A stretch of 64,000 bases of DNA from JAGVPT01 sp963827085 (lineage in GTDB: Bacteria > Bacteroidota > Ignavibacteria > UBA10030 > UBA8401). The notes beneath the pieces are model-generated. The model did not search any database, had not been told where the DNA came from, and saw nothing but the letters and a program-made list of their open reading frames with translations. Location of the stretch: contig CAWGZY010000002.1 of assembly GCA_963827085.1 (NCBI GenBank), positions 248,001 through 312,000 of the forward strand, read 5' to 3'. Below, piece by piece: positions 43,307-51,933 of this stretch. Both the position numbers and the translations under genes were made by a program. The first letter of the stretch is position 1; the number at the start of each line of letters is the position of its first letter.

Positions 43307-44200
43307 GTGAAAGCGACCTACTCAACGGCGGATCTCGCCAAGCTCTTCGACGTCAACGAATCGACCGTTAAACGGTGGTCGGACGCTGGTGATTTGCAGT
43401 GTGTTAAGACTCGGGGGGGACACCGGCGGTTTTCCGTGGGATCGGTCATGCAGTTCGTGCATCAACACAAACTCTCTGCACCCCTTCTTTCCGCTGAGGG
43501 CATCAAGGACGAAAATCTCCGAGTCCATGTAATCGCAGGCAATATTCAGAAGCTAGTACCGGAATTCAAAAAGGAAATACTCGCAGGAAATGTGAATGGG
43601 GCACTAAATGTTGTCCGAACTGCCTTCGCCGCGAAGCCAAGTTTTCTTGAAATCTGTTCAACGGTTGTCTTCCCTGCCCTCAGGGAAATCGGCGAAGAAT
43701 GGCATGCGAAAACAATTTCCATCGACCGGGAACACGTCGCCACCAACACCGTAAAGGAAGCGTTGACCCTCTTCCAGTCGGATATCCACCACAAAGAACC
43801 GAACGGATTGAAAGCCCTGTGTGCCTGTATTGAAGGAGATTTGCACGATGTTGCAATCCGTTGCGTAGGATATTACCTCGAGACTGAAGGCTGGCACGTT
43901 ACGTTTCTCGGGCAATCGTCTCCGTCGAAGTCGGTCGTCAATGCGATCAATGCAAACAAGCTGGACCTTATTGCACTCAGCGCAACGATCGTAGAGAATG
44001 AACGAAAATTTCTTCATGCGATGAATAACGACATCCAACCTGCAGCCCGTCGCACGCGAGCAATGCTGGCTGTCGGCGGACATAATATCAGGGCACGATT
44101 TGGCAAACGGATTAAGGCCGATCATCTTTGCGATTCAATCGCTGAGTTTGAATTAATCGCCCGCCCGGACAACTACAACCATCGAAAGAATGGCCGATGA
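43307..44200 (+). CDS. CarH/LitR-like B12-dependent photoreceptor repressor
   Basis: The 297-residue regulator has an N-terminal MerR-type DNA-binding domain (YSTADLAKLFDVNESTVKRW, then GGHRRF) and a helical domain with W132-x9-E142-H143, the light-sensing motif of CarH. A C-terminal cobalamin domain has His180 in EGDLHDVA as likely lower ligand and GGHN near 257. In CarH, adenosylcobalamin holds a DNA-bound tetramer in the dark and light breaks it. The usual Gly after DxHxx is Ala here. Starting at GTG 43307 excludes the promoter, which the longer open frame would include. Heads an apparent operon; next gene 29 bp on. Confidence 0.85.
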   Translation: MKATYSTADLAKLFDVNESTVKRWSDAGDLQCVKTRGGHRRFSVGSVMQFVHQHKLSAPLLSAEGIKDENLRVHVIAGNIQKLVPEFKKEILAGNVNGALNVVRTAFAAKPSFLEICSTVVFPALREIGEEWHAKTISIDREHVATNTVKEALTLFQSDIHHKEPNGLKALCACIEGDLHDVAIRCVGYYLETEGWHVTFLGQSSPSKSVVNAINANKLDLIALSATIVENERKFLHAMNNDIQPAARRTRAMLAVGGHNIRARFGKRIKADHLCDSIAEFELIARPDNYNHRKNGR

Positions 44201-44229
44201 AACAATCGGGCAGTCTCTATGAGGATTAG

Positions 44230-45254
44230 GTGATTACAGCTTTGCTCGAACATAATGTCCTCCCCGATTGGCTGATCCGGATCGGTATTCGGAGGCTGCT
44301 GCATCGGCGGCTAAAGGAAGAGGCCAAAGCCGACTGCGAACTGCAGCAACAGCACTTCATGAATCTCGTCGAGGAATTGAGAAAGAGTCCGATCGCGATC
44401 CACACTGACGATGCGAACGAACAGCATTATGAGCTTCCCACAGAATTTTTCAAACTCATCCTCGGGAAGCACATGAAGTACAGTTCGGGGTACTGGAACG
44501 ACGGCGTTAACAATTTGGACCGATCAGAAGCTGACATGCTTGCGCTCACCTGCCAACGAGCGCAGATCACCGACGGGATGAGCATTCTTGAATTAGGGTG
44601 CGGATGGGGATCCTTGTCGTTGTTTATGGCGGAGCAATTTCCAAAGGCGCATATTACGGCCGTCTCAAACTCGCGCACGCAGAAATCTTTTATCGACGGC
44701 GAATCTGCCCGGCGCGGCCTGAAGAACGTCGCTGTTATCACTGCGGACATCAACAACTTCCAACCGATGAACAATTCGACCGGGTCATATCGGTGGAAAT
44801 GTTCGAGCACATGAGAAATTATGAAAGGTTGATGGCAAAGGTGGCCGGATTCTTACATCCCGCGGGGAAACTCTTCGTCCACATTTTCACTCATAAAGAT
44901 TTTGCCTATACATTTGAGGTCAGGGATAACTCCGACTGGATGTCACAATATTTCTTCACCGGCGGAATCATGCCCAGTGATCATTTGCTCCTCTATTTCT
45001 CGAAAAACCTGGCGGTCGAAGAACATTGGAGAGTCTCGGGCATCCACTACCACAAAACGAGTGAAGCCTGGCTTGCCAACATGGATGCCCACAAAGAAAA
45101 GATCTTCCCGATTCTTGCTCAAACCTATGGCAACGGCCAGGCTACAAAATGGTGGGTATCCTGGAGAGTATTTTTTATGTCATGTGCTGAATTGTGGGGT
45201 TTCAACGGCGGCGAAGAATGGTTTGTGAGTCACTACTTTTTCACGAAAAGGTAA
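44230..45254 (+). CDS. Cfa-like SAM-dependent methyltransferase (one-base frame break)
   Basis: Reading from GTG 44230 (GAGG five bases upstream), the first 178 codons give a Cfa-related fold: EQHYELPTEFFKLILG, KYSSGYW and SAM motif LELGCGWGSLSLFMAEQF. The frame then stops at 44814. In the -1 frame from about 44766 the protein resumes without a gap (DEQFDRVISVEMFEHMRNYE) and ends WFVSHYFFTKR at 45254. One base near 44765 is therefore missing relative to a working gene of about 341 residues. This shorter Cfa relative lacks the N-terminal domain of true CFA synthase. Enzymes of this type methylate acyl chains. The flavoprotein gene begins 5 bp later. Confidence 0.8.
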
Positions 45255-45259
45255 CCTGC

Positions 45260-46569
45260 ATGAGTAAGAAACATTCAGCGAGGACAAGCATCGGAATTGT
45301 CGGCACCGGCATCGCGGGGATGGGTTGCGCATACTTTTTGCATACGACCCACGACATCACAATCTACGAGCAAAATAATTACATCGGGGGGCACACAAAT
45401 ACGGTGACGGTGGACGAGGACGGCACGGAGATACCTATCGATACCGGCTTCATGGTCTACAATGAGGTTACCTATCCGAACCTTGTAAGACTGTTTCATG
45501 AGTTGAATGTTGAAACAAAGAACACTTCCATGTCGTTCAGCGTTCAGCATCTGCCATCGGGTCTTGAGTATTCCGGATCAAGTCTGAACCATTTATTCGC
45601 GCAACGCAAGAATATCCTCAGTCCGCGTTTTATCCGGATGATATGGCAGATCAACCGTTTCAATAACGAGTGTCCTGAAGTTCTGGCAGATAAGAAATTC
45701 GCATCCTATACACTGAAGAGTATGTGCGGGAACGAAGATTCGGCGACGATGTTTTGAAAAAATACCTTGTACCCATGAGCTCTGCGGTCTGGTCAACACC
45801 TCCGGACCAGATGCTCCGGTTTCCGGCTGTCACGCTCGTGCGGTTCTTTAAGAATCACGGGTTTCTTGGCCTGGACACGCAACACCAATGGCGCACCGTT
45901 GTTAACGGCACAAGAAGTTACCGGGATAAGCTCATCGCTCCGTTTGCAAAAAGAATCCTTACCGGCAACCCGGTCGTGAATGTCATGCGCAAGAAAAGGA
46001 AGGTCGAACTGCGGCTCAAAGATGGCGGGAGAGCGCTGCACGATCGCGTAATCCTTGCTTGCCATGCGGACGAGGCTCTGAACATGCTGGACAAGCCCAC
46101 GACGCTCGAAAAGCGATTGCTCGGAGAATTCAAATACCAGCACAACAGGGCCACACTTCACACTGATGCGAGTCTTATGCCGAAGACAAAGCTCGCGTGG
46201 TCATCATGGAATTACCGCCTCGACACCAATGCCGACGGAACCTCAAAATCTTCCACGATCTACTACATGAACAGTCTTCAGAACGTGTCGAAAAAGAGGG
46301 ATTATTTTATTTCCATCGATGATCCCGGGACTGTTAATCCCGGTTCGATATTAAAAGAAATTGATTACACGCATCCGGTCTTTTCCCTGGGAGCGATCAC
46401 GGCGCAGAGAGAGCTGTCCCTTATCAATAAGGAAGGTCCGTTATATTTCTGCGGCAGTTATTTCAAATATGGGTTTCATGAAGATGCGTTCACTTCAGCC
46501 CTCGAACTTTGCAGGTCATTGATGGACGTGCCGATTTGGCCACCCCGGGAGGAGTTGCGTCAGCCATGA
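45260..46569 (+). CDS. FAD-dependent oxidoreductase, COG2907 type (one-base frame break)
   Basis: ATG 45260 opens a flavoprotein with the dinucleotide-binding motif IGIVGTGIAGMG, EQNNYIGGHTNTV and the amine-oxidase-like IDTGFMVYNEVTYPNL. The frame stops at 45757, but the -1 frame from 45718 continues the family sequence (EYVRERRFGDDVLKKYLVPM) through CGSYFKYGFHEDA to 46569. One base near 45717 is missing; the repaired protein would have about 437 residues. COG2907 proteins recur beside Cfa and DUF1365 genes and are thought to oxidise fatty acyl chains, which is inference. The stop overlaps the DUF1365 ATG. Confidence 0.82.
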
Positions 46570-47339
46570 ATTCACGCATGTTCGACTGCACTGTGATGCA
46601 TCACCGTCTTGAACCTCTCAGGCACAGATTTGTGTACAAAGTTTTTATGTTCTATCTCGATCTCGATGAGTTGGACGCCATCGATGCCGGCCTTACGTTC
46701 TTCAGCAGGAATCGGTTTAATCTCTTTACCCTCCGCGACCGGGACCATTTGACCTTTCATAAGTCGTCCATCAAGGAGAATATCAGGGAATACTTGAAAT
46801 CCGCGGGGATCGATATCGGCAGCGGCAAGATCTATCTACTGACCAATCTCCGCACGGCGGGATACGTTTTCAATCCCGTATCGTTCTACTTTTGCTTCGA
46901 TGAAAAGGGCGATCCTGTGTGTGCCATTCCCGAAGTTGGAAACACATTCAGCGAGCTAAAACCATATCTGCTCACCCGCGATAGCTTTCGGAAGGGTACG
47001 TTCCGGGAGCGGATAGTGAAATACTTTTACGTGTCGCCATTTTTTGATCTCGACACAACATTCGATTTTCAGCTCCGGGTACCCGGCGAGACACTCCGTA
47101 TCCAGATCGATGATTACAAGGAAGGGAGAAAAGCATTTCTCAGCTCTCTTGTCGGAAGAGAAAAGCCCCTGACCGATTTCAATCTTCTCCGTTCCTTTTT
47201 CCGCATTCCCTTTGTTACGCTGAAGGTGATTGCGCTCATCCACATTCAAGCAGGATTGCTCTATCTGAAGAAGCTCCCTTATCACAAAAAATCTGAAAAC
47301 CCGGACCTACAAAAGGAAGTTTACATATGGAACAAGTGA
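46566..47339 (+). CDS. DUF1365 family protein
   Basis: The 257-residue protein starts MNSRMFDCTVMHHRLEPLRH, continues with FVYKVFMFYLDLDEL, and contains the highly conserved NPVSFYFCFD and FYVSPFFDLD segments of DUF1365. The family is almost always found beside COG2907 flavoproteins and Cfa methyltransferases, but its activity is unproven. ATG 46566 overlaps the upstream stop, and GGGAGGAG lies upstream. Its end overlaps the cfa start by 13 bp. It is intact, unlike the two preceding genes. Confidence 0.88.
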   Translation: MNSRMFDCTVMHHRLEPLRHRFVYKVFMFYLDLDELDAIDAGLTFFSRNRFNLFTLRDRDHLTFHKSSIKENIREYLKSAGIDIGSGKIYLLTNLRTAGYVFNPVSFYFCFDEKGDPVCAIPEVGNTFSELKPYLLTRDSFRKGTFRERIVKYFYVSPFFDLDTTFDFQLRVPGETLRIQIDDYKEGRKAFLSSLVGREKPLTDFNLLRSFFRIPFVTLKVIALIHIQAGLLYLKKLPYHKKSENPDLQKEVYIWNK

Positions 47340-48589
47340 CACGACAGCCAATGGCGCTCCCCCGCTTGCTCGGCAGGCTTACCTCTCTCTACCAACGGAT
47401 TGTTTTGGGCCTTCTGTCAGAAATGACGCAGGGCTTCATGAGGATTGTGCTGCCGGACGGCAAGGTTTTCGAGTTTGGCGACAAGAATTCTCCGGACAAA
47501 GCAACGATCCGCATCATTTGCGAATCCTTTTTCCGGAAGTGTGTTCTCTACGGCGATGTCGGATTCGGAGAAGCATATGTGGACGGAGACTGGGACACTG
47601 ACAGCGTCGCAGCCGTTATCAAGTGGTTTTTGCTCAATGTCGAAAATGCTCCCACCGTATCGGGTTCCAGGAAAAAATTCATTCCGGGGAATTTCCTCAA
47701 GGTGCTTAACAGGATCTATCACAAACTCCGGGCAAACAGCATCCGGGGAAGCCAGAAGAACATTGCCGAGCACTACAACCTGAGCAACGATTTCTTCAAA
47801 CTATTTCTGGATAAAACGATGACGTACTCCAGCGCGTTCTTTTCGAGAGGTGACGAGACGCTGGAAAGTGCCCAGGAAGAAAAATATGACCGGCTTTGCC
47901 GCAAATTAAGGCTTCAGCCTTCCGACCGTCTCCTCGAGATTGGCAGCGGATGGGGTGCTTTCGCACTCTATGCAGCCAGGAATTATGGCTGCAGAATTAC
48001 GACAACGACAATTTCGGAAGAGCAGTACACGTATGCTAAGGAGCTGTTTCAGCGCGAGCATCTCGACAAGCGGATCGAAATCAAGCTTGCTGATTATCGG
48101 ACGCTCAATGGATCTTACGACAAGATCGTCTCTATCGAGATGCTCGAAGCAGTGGGACACGAGTACCTCGAAACGTATTTTGCGAAATGCCACGAGCTTC
48201 TGAAGAAGAACGGTATTCTTGCGTTTCAGGTCATTACCTGCGCTGATTCACGATACGAGTCGTTGCGAAAGAGCATCGATTGGATTCAAAAACACATTTT
48301 CCCCGGCTCTCTGCTTCCGTCGATCGGTGTTCTGAACAAGGCCATCAACAGAACTGGGGACCTGGTGATGCAGCATATGGAGGAGTTCGGCCTTAGCTAC
48401 GCACGAACACTGGCACAATGGAGAGAAAATTTCAATAGCCGGGTCGGTCAGGTTCGCCTGCTGGGGTTTGATGAGAGATTCATTCGTACGTGGAACTATT
48501 ATCTCTCCTATTGCGAAAGTGCGTTTGCGATGCGCAACATCAGCGTTGTGCAGATGGTCTATACAAGACCAAATAACCTTTCGCTCTAA
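47327..48589 (+). CDS. cfa: Cyclopropane-fatty-acyl-phospholipid synthase family methyltransferase
   Basis: The 420-residue, full-length Cfa protein transfers a methyl or methylene group from SAM to unsaturated acyl chains of membrane phospholipids. An N-terminal lipid-binding domain (about 25-130, with GFGEAYVDGDWD) precedes the catalytic domain: QKNIAEHYNLSNDFFKLFLD, TYSSAFF, SAM motif LEIGSGWGAFALYAA, and SIEMLEAVGHEY with the bicarbonate-site Glu region. Start ATG 47327 has AAGGAAG upstream and overlaps DUF1365. The product could be a cyclopropane, branched or furan-precursor fatty acid; sequence does not decide. Confidence 0.9.
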   Translation: MEQVTRQPMALPRLLGRLTSLYQRIVLGLLSEMTQGFMRIVLPDGKVFEFGDKNSPDKATIRIICESFFRKCVLYGDVGFGEAYVDGDWDTDSVAAVIKWFLLNVENAPTVSGSRKKFIPGNFLKVLNRIYHKLRANSIRGSQKNIAEHYNLSNDFFKLFLDKTMTYSSAFFSRGDETLESAQEEKYDRLCRKLRLQPSDRLLEIGSGWGAFALYAARNYGCRITTTTISEEQYTYAKELFQREHLDKRIEIKLADYRTLNGSYDKIVSIEMLEAVGHEYLETYFAKCHELLKKNGILAFQVITCADSRYESLRKSIDWIQKHIFPGSLLPSIGVLNKAINRTGDLVMQHMEEFGLSYARTLAQWRENFNSRVGQVRLLGFDERFIRTWNYYLSYCESAFAMRNISVVQMVYTRPNNLSL

Positions 48590-48624
48590 GACTGATCACC
48601 TACAACTTAGAACACCATCATACA

Positions 48625-49248
48625 ATGAAATATTTTGTCTCTTCATTATTTACGTTACTTTTTGCAGGAGCAACATGCATGGCCACCAAAGAACCAGCAT
48701 ACAAGGTGATCAAGGCGGATGGAGATTTCGAAATCCGGGAATACGTATCGTACTGTGTCGCAGAAACCTTTACAGACACCTCCGACTTCGATGAAGCATC
48801 GAACCAAGCATTCAGAAAGCTGTTCCGGTATATCTCGGGAGACAACCGTTCAAAGACAGAAATTGAGATGACGGCCCCCGTAACGACATCGAAGTCTGAG
48901 AAGATAGAAATGACAGCGCCGGTGACATCGACAAAAACGGCCGGCGGGTATCTAACTGCCTTTGTTATGCCGGCGCAATTATCCCTCGGTACGACGCCTA
49001 TACCCAATGATTCATCCATACAGATCCGAGAAATTCCTTCGCGCAGAGTTGCAGTAATAAAGTTTTCAGGCCGTTGGACTTCTTCGTCGATGGACGAACA
49101 TGGAGGGCGACTGATGGAGTGGATCTCAAAAAACGGACTCGTCCCGACGGGTGAACCTGTTATTGCCCGATATGATCCTCCGTTTATGCCATGGTTTCTA
49201 CGGAGAAATGAGATACAGATTCAGATAAGACCGTCGCAAGAACCGTAG
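48625..49248 (+). CDS. SOUL-family haem-binding protein, exported
   Basis: The 207-residue protein has a signal peptide (MKYFVSSLFTLLFAGATC) and a SOUL/HBP fold: YKVIKADGDFEIREY, a duplicated IEMTAPVT segment typical of the family, and REIPSRRVAVIKFSGRW. SOUL proteins bind haem or tetrapyrroles. In this operon a role in handling photosensitising porphyrins or sensing oxidative damage is attractive but untested. It lies 36 bp after cfa in the same direction, and DUF2177 follows by 86 bp. Confidence 0.83.
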   Translation: MKYFVSSLFTLLFAGATCMATKEPAYKVIKADGDFEIREYVSYCVAETFTDTSDFDEASNQAFRKLFRYISGDNRSKTEIEMTAPVTTSKSEKIEMTAPVTSTKTAGGYLTAFVMPAQLSLGTTPIPNDSSIQIREIPSRRVAVIKFSGRWTSSSMDEHGGRLMEWISKNGLVPTGEPVIARYDPPFMPWFLRRNEIQIQIRPSQEP

Positions 49249-49334
49249 TTGTTACCCGGAAACGATCTCATGGCGGCGCTCGTTGAGCAACGAGCCGTAT
49301 TGCATTCAACTTACACTTAACCACACGGTGACTT

Positions 49335-49733
49335 ATGTTCATAAAACTCTATCTCATCACGCTCCCTGTGTTTTTTGCAATTGATATGATTTGGCTTGGG
49401 GTTGTCGCCAAGAACTTCTATCGCGAACAAATTGGCTTCTTGATGACACCGGATATTAACTGGCCCGCAGCCATCATCTTCTATCTGCTTTTCATTGCCG
49501 GATTAATTCTCTTTGTTATTTCTCCGGCCGTGGAAAAACGGATGTGGCTTGATGCGCTGCTGATGGGTGCGCTGTTTGGTCTCATAACATACGCCACTTA
49601 CGACCTCACAAACCTCGCAACAGTGAAGAACTGGCCGGTACTGGTCACAATAGTGGATTTAGCGTGGGGAGCAACATTGTCAGCGTCGGTCTCACTGATA
49701 AGCTATCTCATCGTCACAAAATTTGTATTATGA
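49335..49733 (+). CDS. DUF2177 membrane protein
   Basis: The 132-residue protein has four predicted membrane helices, opening FIKLYLITLPVFFAIDMIWL and including the conserved YATYDLTNLAT segment of DUF2177. No activity is established. It often accompanies DUF1295, COG2907 and Cfa genes, which supports membership of the same lipid-related operon. The stop overlaps the DUF1295 ATG by 4 bp. Confidence 0.83.
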   Translation: MFIKLYLITLPVFFAIDMIWLGVVAKNFYREQIGFLMTPDINWPAAIIFYLLFIAGLILFVISPAVEKRMWLDALLMGALFGLITYATYDLTNLATVKNWPVLVTIVDLAWGATLSASVSLISYLIVTKFVL

Positions 49734-50494
49734 ACTACTACCTTATCCTAGCTTCAGCGCTCTTTTCGTACATGACATTGTGCTTCATTGTTTCTCTCAT
49801 AAAAAAAAGAAATGATGTCGCCGACATCGCATGGGGGCTTGGCTTTGTTCTGCTTGCTTGGCTGGCTGAGTATTTTTCCAGATTTGCGGTTCGATCGTTG
49901 CTTGCCAATCTGCTGGTTACTCTTTGGGGATGCCGGCTGGCGTGGCATATATACCGTCGCAATCGGAATAAGGCTGAAGATTATCGTTATCAGGCATGGC
50001 GAAAGGAATGGAAAAACTTTGCGCTTCGAAGCTTTCTCCAAGTCTATATGTTGCAGGGCATTCTCCTGTACGTCACCGCCCTTCCTGTGCTTTTCATCAA
50101 TCACGCTCCGGCATCGCCGTTGGGATGGACGGATCTTGTCGGAATGGTGATTTGGTTGATCGGCTTTTCTTTTGAAAGCATCGGCGACCGTCAACTGCGA
50201 GAATTCATCCGGCATCCGGCTAACAAAGGAAGAATCATGGATAAAGGCCTTTGGCGGTACAGCCGTCATCCCAACTATTTTGGTGAGGTCACTCAATGGT
50301 GGGGAATATTCATCGTTGCCCGATCACTGCCCGAGAGCTGGTGGACTGTCATTGGCCCGCTGACCATAACCGTCCTCATACTTTTTGTTTCTGGGGTCCC
50401 GCTTCTCGAGAAAAAGTACGTGGGGAGAGATGATTTTGAGGAGTATAAGAACCGTACGAGTATCTTCTTTCCACTGCCGCCAAAAGCGTCATGA
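49730..50494 (+). CDS. DUF1295 family (steroid 5-alpha-reductase-like) membrane enzyme
   Basis: The 254-residue protein has about six helices. The C-terminal signature DKGLWRYSRHPNYFGEVTQW is shared with steroid 5-alpha-reductase-like and isoprenylcysteine methyltransferase families, which use NADPH or SAM at this site. It may reduce a double bond in a lipid made by the upstream enzymes; this is inference. The ATG at 49730 overlaps the DUF2177 stop. It is the last gene of the operon, 250 bp before the displaced tRNA fragment. Confidence 0.85.
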   Translation: MNYYLILASALFSYMTLCFIVSLIKKRNDVADIAWGLGFVLLAWLAEYFSRFAVRSLLANLLVTLWGCRLAWHIYRRNRNKAEDYRYQAWRKEWKNFALRSFLQVYMLQGILLYVTALPVLFINHAPASPLGWTDLVGMVIWLIGFSFESIGDRQLREFIRHPANKGRIMDKGLWRYSRHPNYFGEVTQWWGIFIVARSLPESWWTVIGPLTITVLILFVSGVPLLEKKYVGRDDFEEYKNRTSIFFPLPPKAS

Positions 50495-50744
50495 AACCGC
50501 TTGAGGACCACGTCTTTTATTAATGGTTCAAAATCGTCTACATAGAGATTCTAGGATTTTTTCGAGTCAGAGTTAATAAGGAGTTCTTCAAAACAAATTA
50601 GCTTCGCTCACTTGATGTTTCCATCTTTAATTACTACGTTTTCCCGTGTTAGTTTTTGGAACGGAATTGCTAACAGACTGCTAACACGGTTCCCGAAAAT
50701 CACCACGATTTTTGGCGAATCCAGACGAAATTCGATACCGAACC
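50495..50744. other. Gene-free stretch at the island's right end
   Basis: Contains CGTGTTAG ... CTAACACG as a short inverted repeat and no convincing gene. A 35-codon open stretch on the minus strand could be the residue of a boundary gene, but no integrase motif was recognised. Confidence 0.4.
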
Positions 50745-50880
50745 AGCTTTTCAAGCTTCTAACACGAGTTTGAATCTCGTTGGGGACACACGATAACCAC
50801 TTAGTTCGAGAGTTCTAAGTGGTTTTGTTTTTCTATCCCACGCCACATTTTGTATAAAATTGGGGACAATTTATACAAAA
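50745..50880 (+). repeat. Direct repeat (attR-like): displaced tRNA-Glu 3' half plus flank
   Basis: Repeats 42314-42450 from the anticodon arm onward. The T-loop reads TTTGAATC instead of TTCGAATC and the 5' half of a tRNA is absent, so it is not a functional gene. The terminator hairpin (CCACTTAG ... CTAAGTGG) and the TTTTGTATAAA palindrome are retained. Confidence 0.8.
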
Positions 50881-51000
50881 ATTATACTCCTCGTTATACA
50901 CTCTCCTCAATGAACTTTTCTCAGCAACATATTCACTTACTGTAGGGGTGAATTGTATTTTGCCGGGAGGAGCGTTGAATGTAAAGGCAATAATGACTAC

Positions 51001-51019
51001 TTTTGATTTACGATCAAAA
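51001..51019. promoter_or_regulatory. Palindromic operator candidate before the SDR gene
   Basis: TTTTGAT-TTACG-ATCAAAA is a perfect 7-bp inverted repeat about 70 bp upstream of the SDR start. A regulator site is plausible; no cognate regulator is adjacent. Confidence 0.35.
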
Positions 51020-51087
51020 ACTGCAGTGCACTTGCATGAAAGACCTCACCTTTACACCTATTTATCAACCCGTCGGAGAATATTGAT

Positions 51088-51933
51088 ATGAATCTTCAGA
51101 ACAAGACCGCCGTTGTCACCGGCGGAGCAATGGGAATCGGACTGGCGACTGCCCGCCGTCTTGTGGCAGAGGGATGCATTGTGACGCTCTGGGATCTAAA
51201 CGAAAAAGCGCTTAACGAAGCGCAGAACGAACTCGCTTCCCAAGGGACCGCGTATGCCCATCGGTGCGATGTCACCGATAAGAACCTCGTCTATCAGCTC
51301 GCGAAGAAAGCCGAAGAGGAAATGGGAAGGGTCGACATCCTTATCAACAATGCCGGGTACGTCTCCGGCGGGGATCTCCTCGACCGCCCGGATGATGAAT
51401 GGGAGCGTACGATCGACGTGAACCTGACCGCTCTCATCTATACGACGCGTGCGTTTCTGCCGGGAATGTACAAACGAGACTGCGGTCATGTCGTCAACAT
51501 CTCTTCTGCCGCCGGCACCATCGGGGTACCCGGACTTGCCGTCTACGCTGCGACAAAATGGGGCGTATGGGGATTGACCGAGTCGCTCCGGATGGAGGCC
51601 TACAACAACAAGAAATACGGAGTGAAGTTTTCGACAATCCATCCGAGCTACATCGCGAGGGGAATGTTCGAAGGGGCGCGGCTCGGTTTTCCGGGGCGGC
51701 TGATTGTTCCGTTGGTGAAAAGCCACGACGTGATTGCCGGTGCGATTGTCGACTCTGCTTTGAAGAAAGGGCGTTATTCCCCCAAGCGGCCGAGGACAGT
51801 CAACATGAACATCCGATTTCGTGCGCTCATGCCGGACAGCTGGTTTCAGCACTTCCTCATACTGATGGGCGTCGGCGGAAGCATGAAGTCGTGGTATGGA
51901 CGAACCAAAGAAGAAACCGCGGTGAAGCCATGA
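51088..51933 (+). CDS. Short-chain dehydrogenase/reductase
   Basis: The 281-residue classical SDR has cofactor motif TGGAMGIGLATA, NNAG at about 90, catalytic Ser in NISSAAGTIG and YAATK with Tyr and Lys. The C-terminal extension (PDSWFQHFLILMGVGGSMKS) resembles SDRs acting on hydrophobic or fatty substrates. ATG 51088 has GGAGA upstream. The stop overlaps the aldehyde dehydrogenase start by 4 bp, so the pair probably performs consecutive oxidations of an alcohol to an acid, or the reverse for the first step. Confidence 0.88.
   Translation: MNLQNKTAVVTGGAMGIGLATARRLVAEGCIVTLWDLNEKALNEAQNELASQGTAYAHRCDVTDKNLVYQLAKKAEEEMGRVDILINNAGYVSGGDLLDRPDDEWERTIDVNLTALIYTTRAFLPGMYKRDCGHVVNISSAAGTIGVPGLAVYAATKWGVWGLTESLRMEAYNNKKYGVKFSTIHPSYIARGMFEGARLGFPGRLIVPLVKSHDVIAGAIVDSALKKGRYSPKRPRTVNMNIRFRALMPDSWFQHFLILMGVGGSMKSWYGRTKEETAVKP

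Noticed and set aside
50495..50744. Integrase remnant at the island's right end
   Set aside because: A short minus-strand open stretch exists, but no tyrosine recombinase motif could be seen, so no claim is made.
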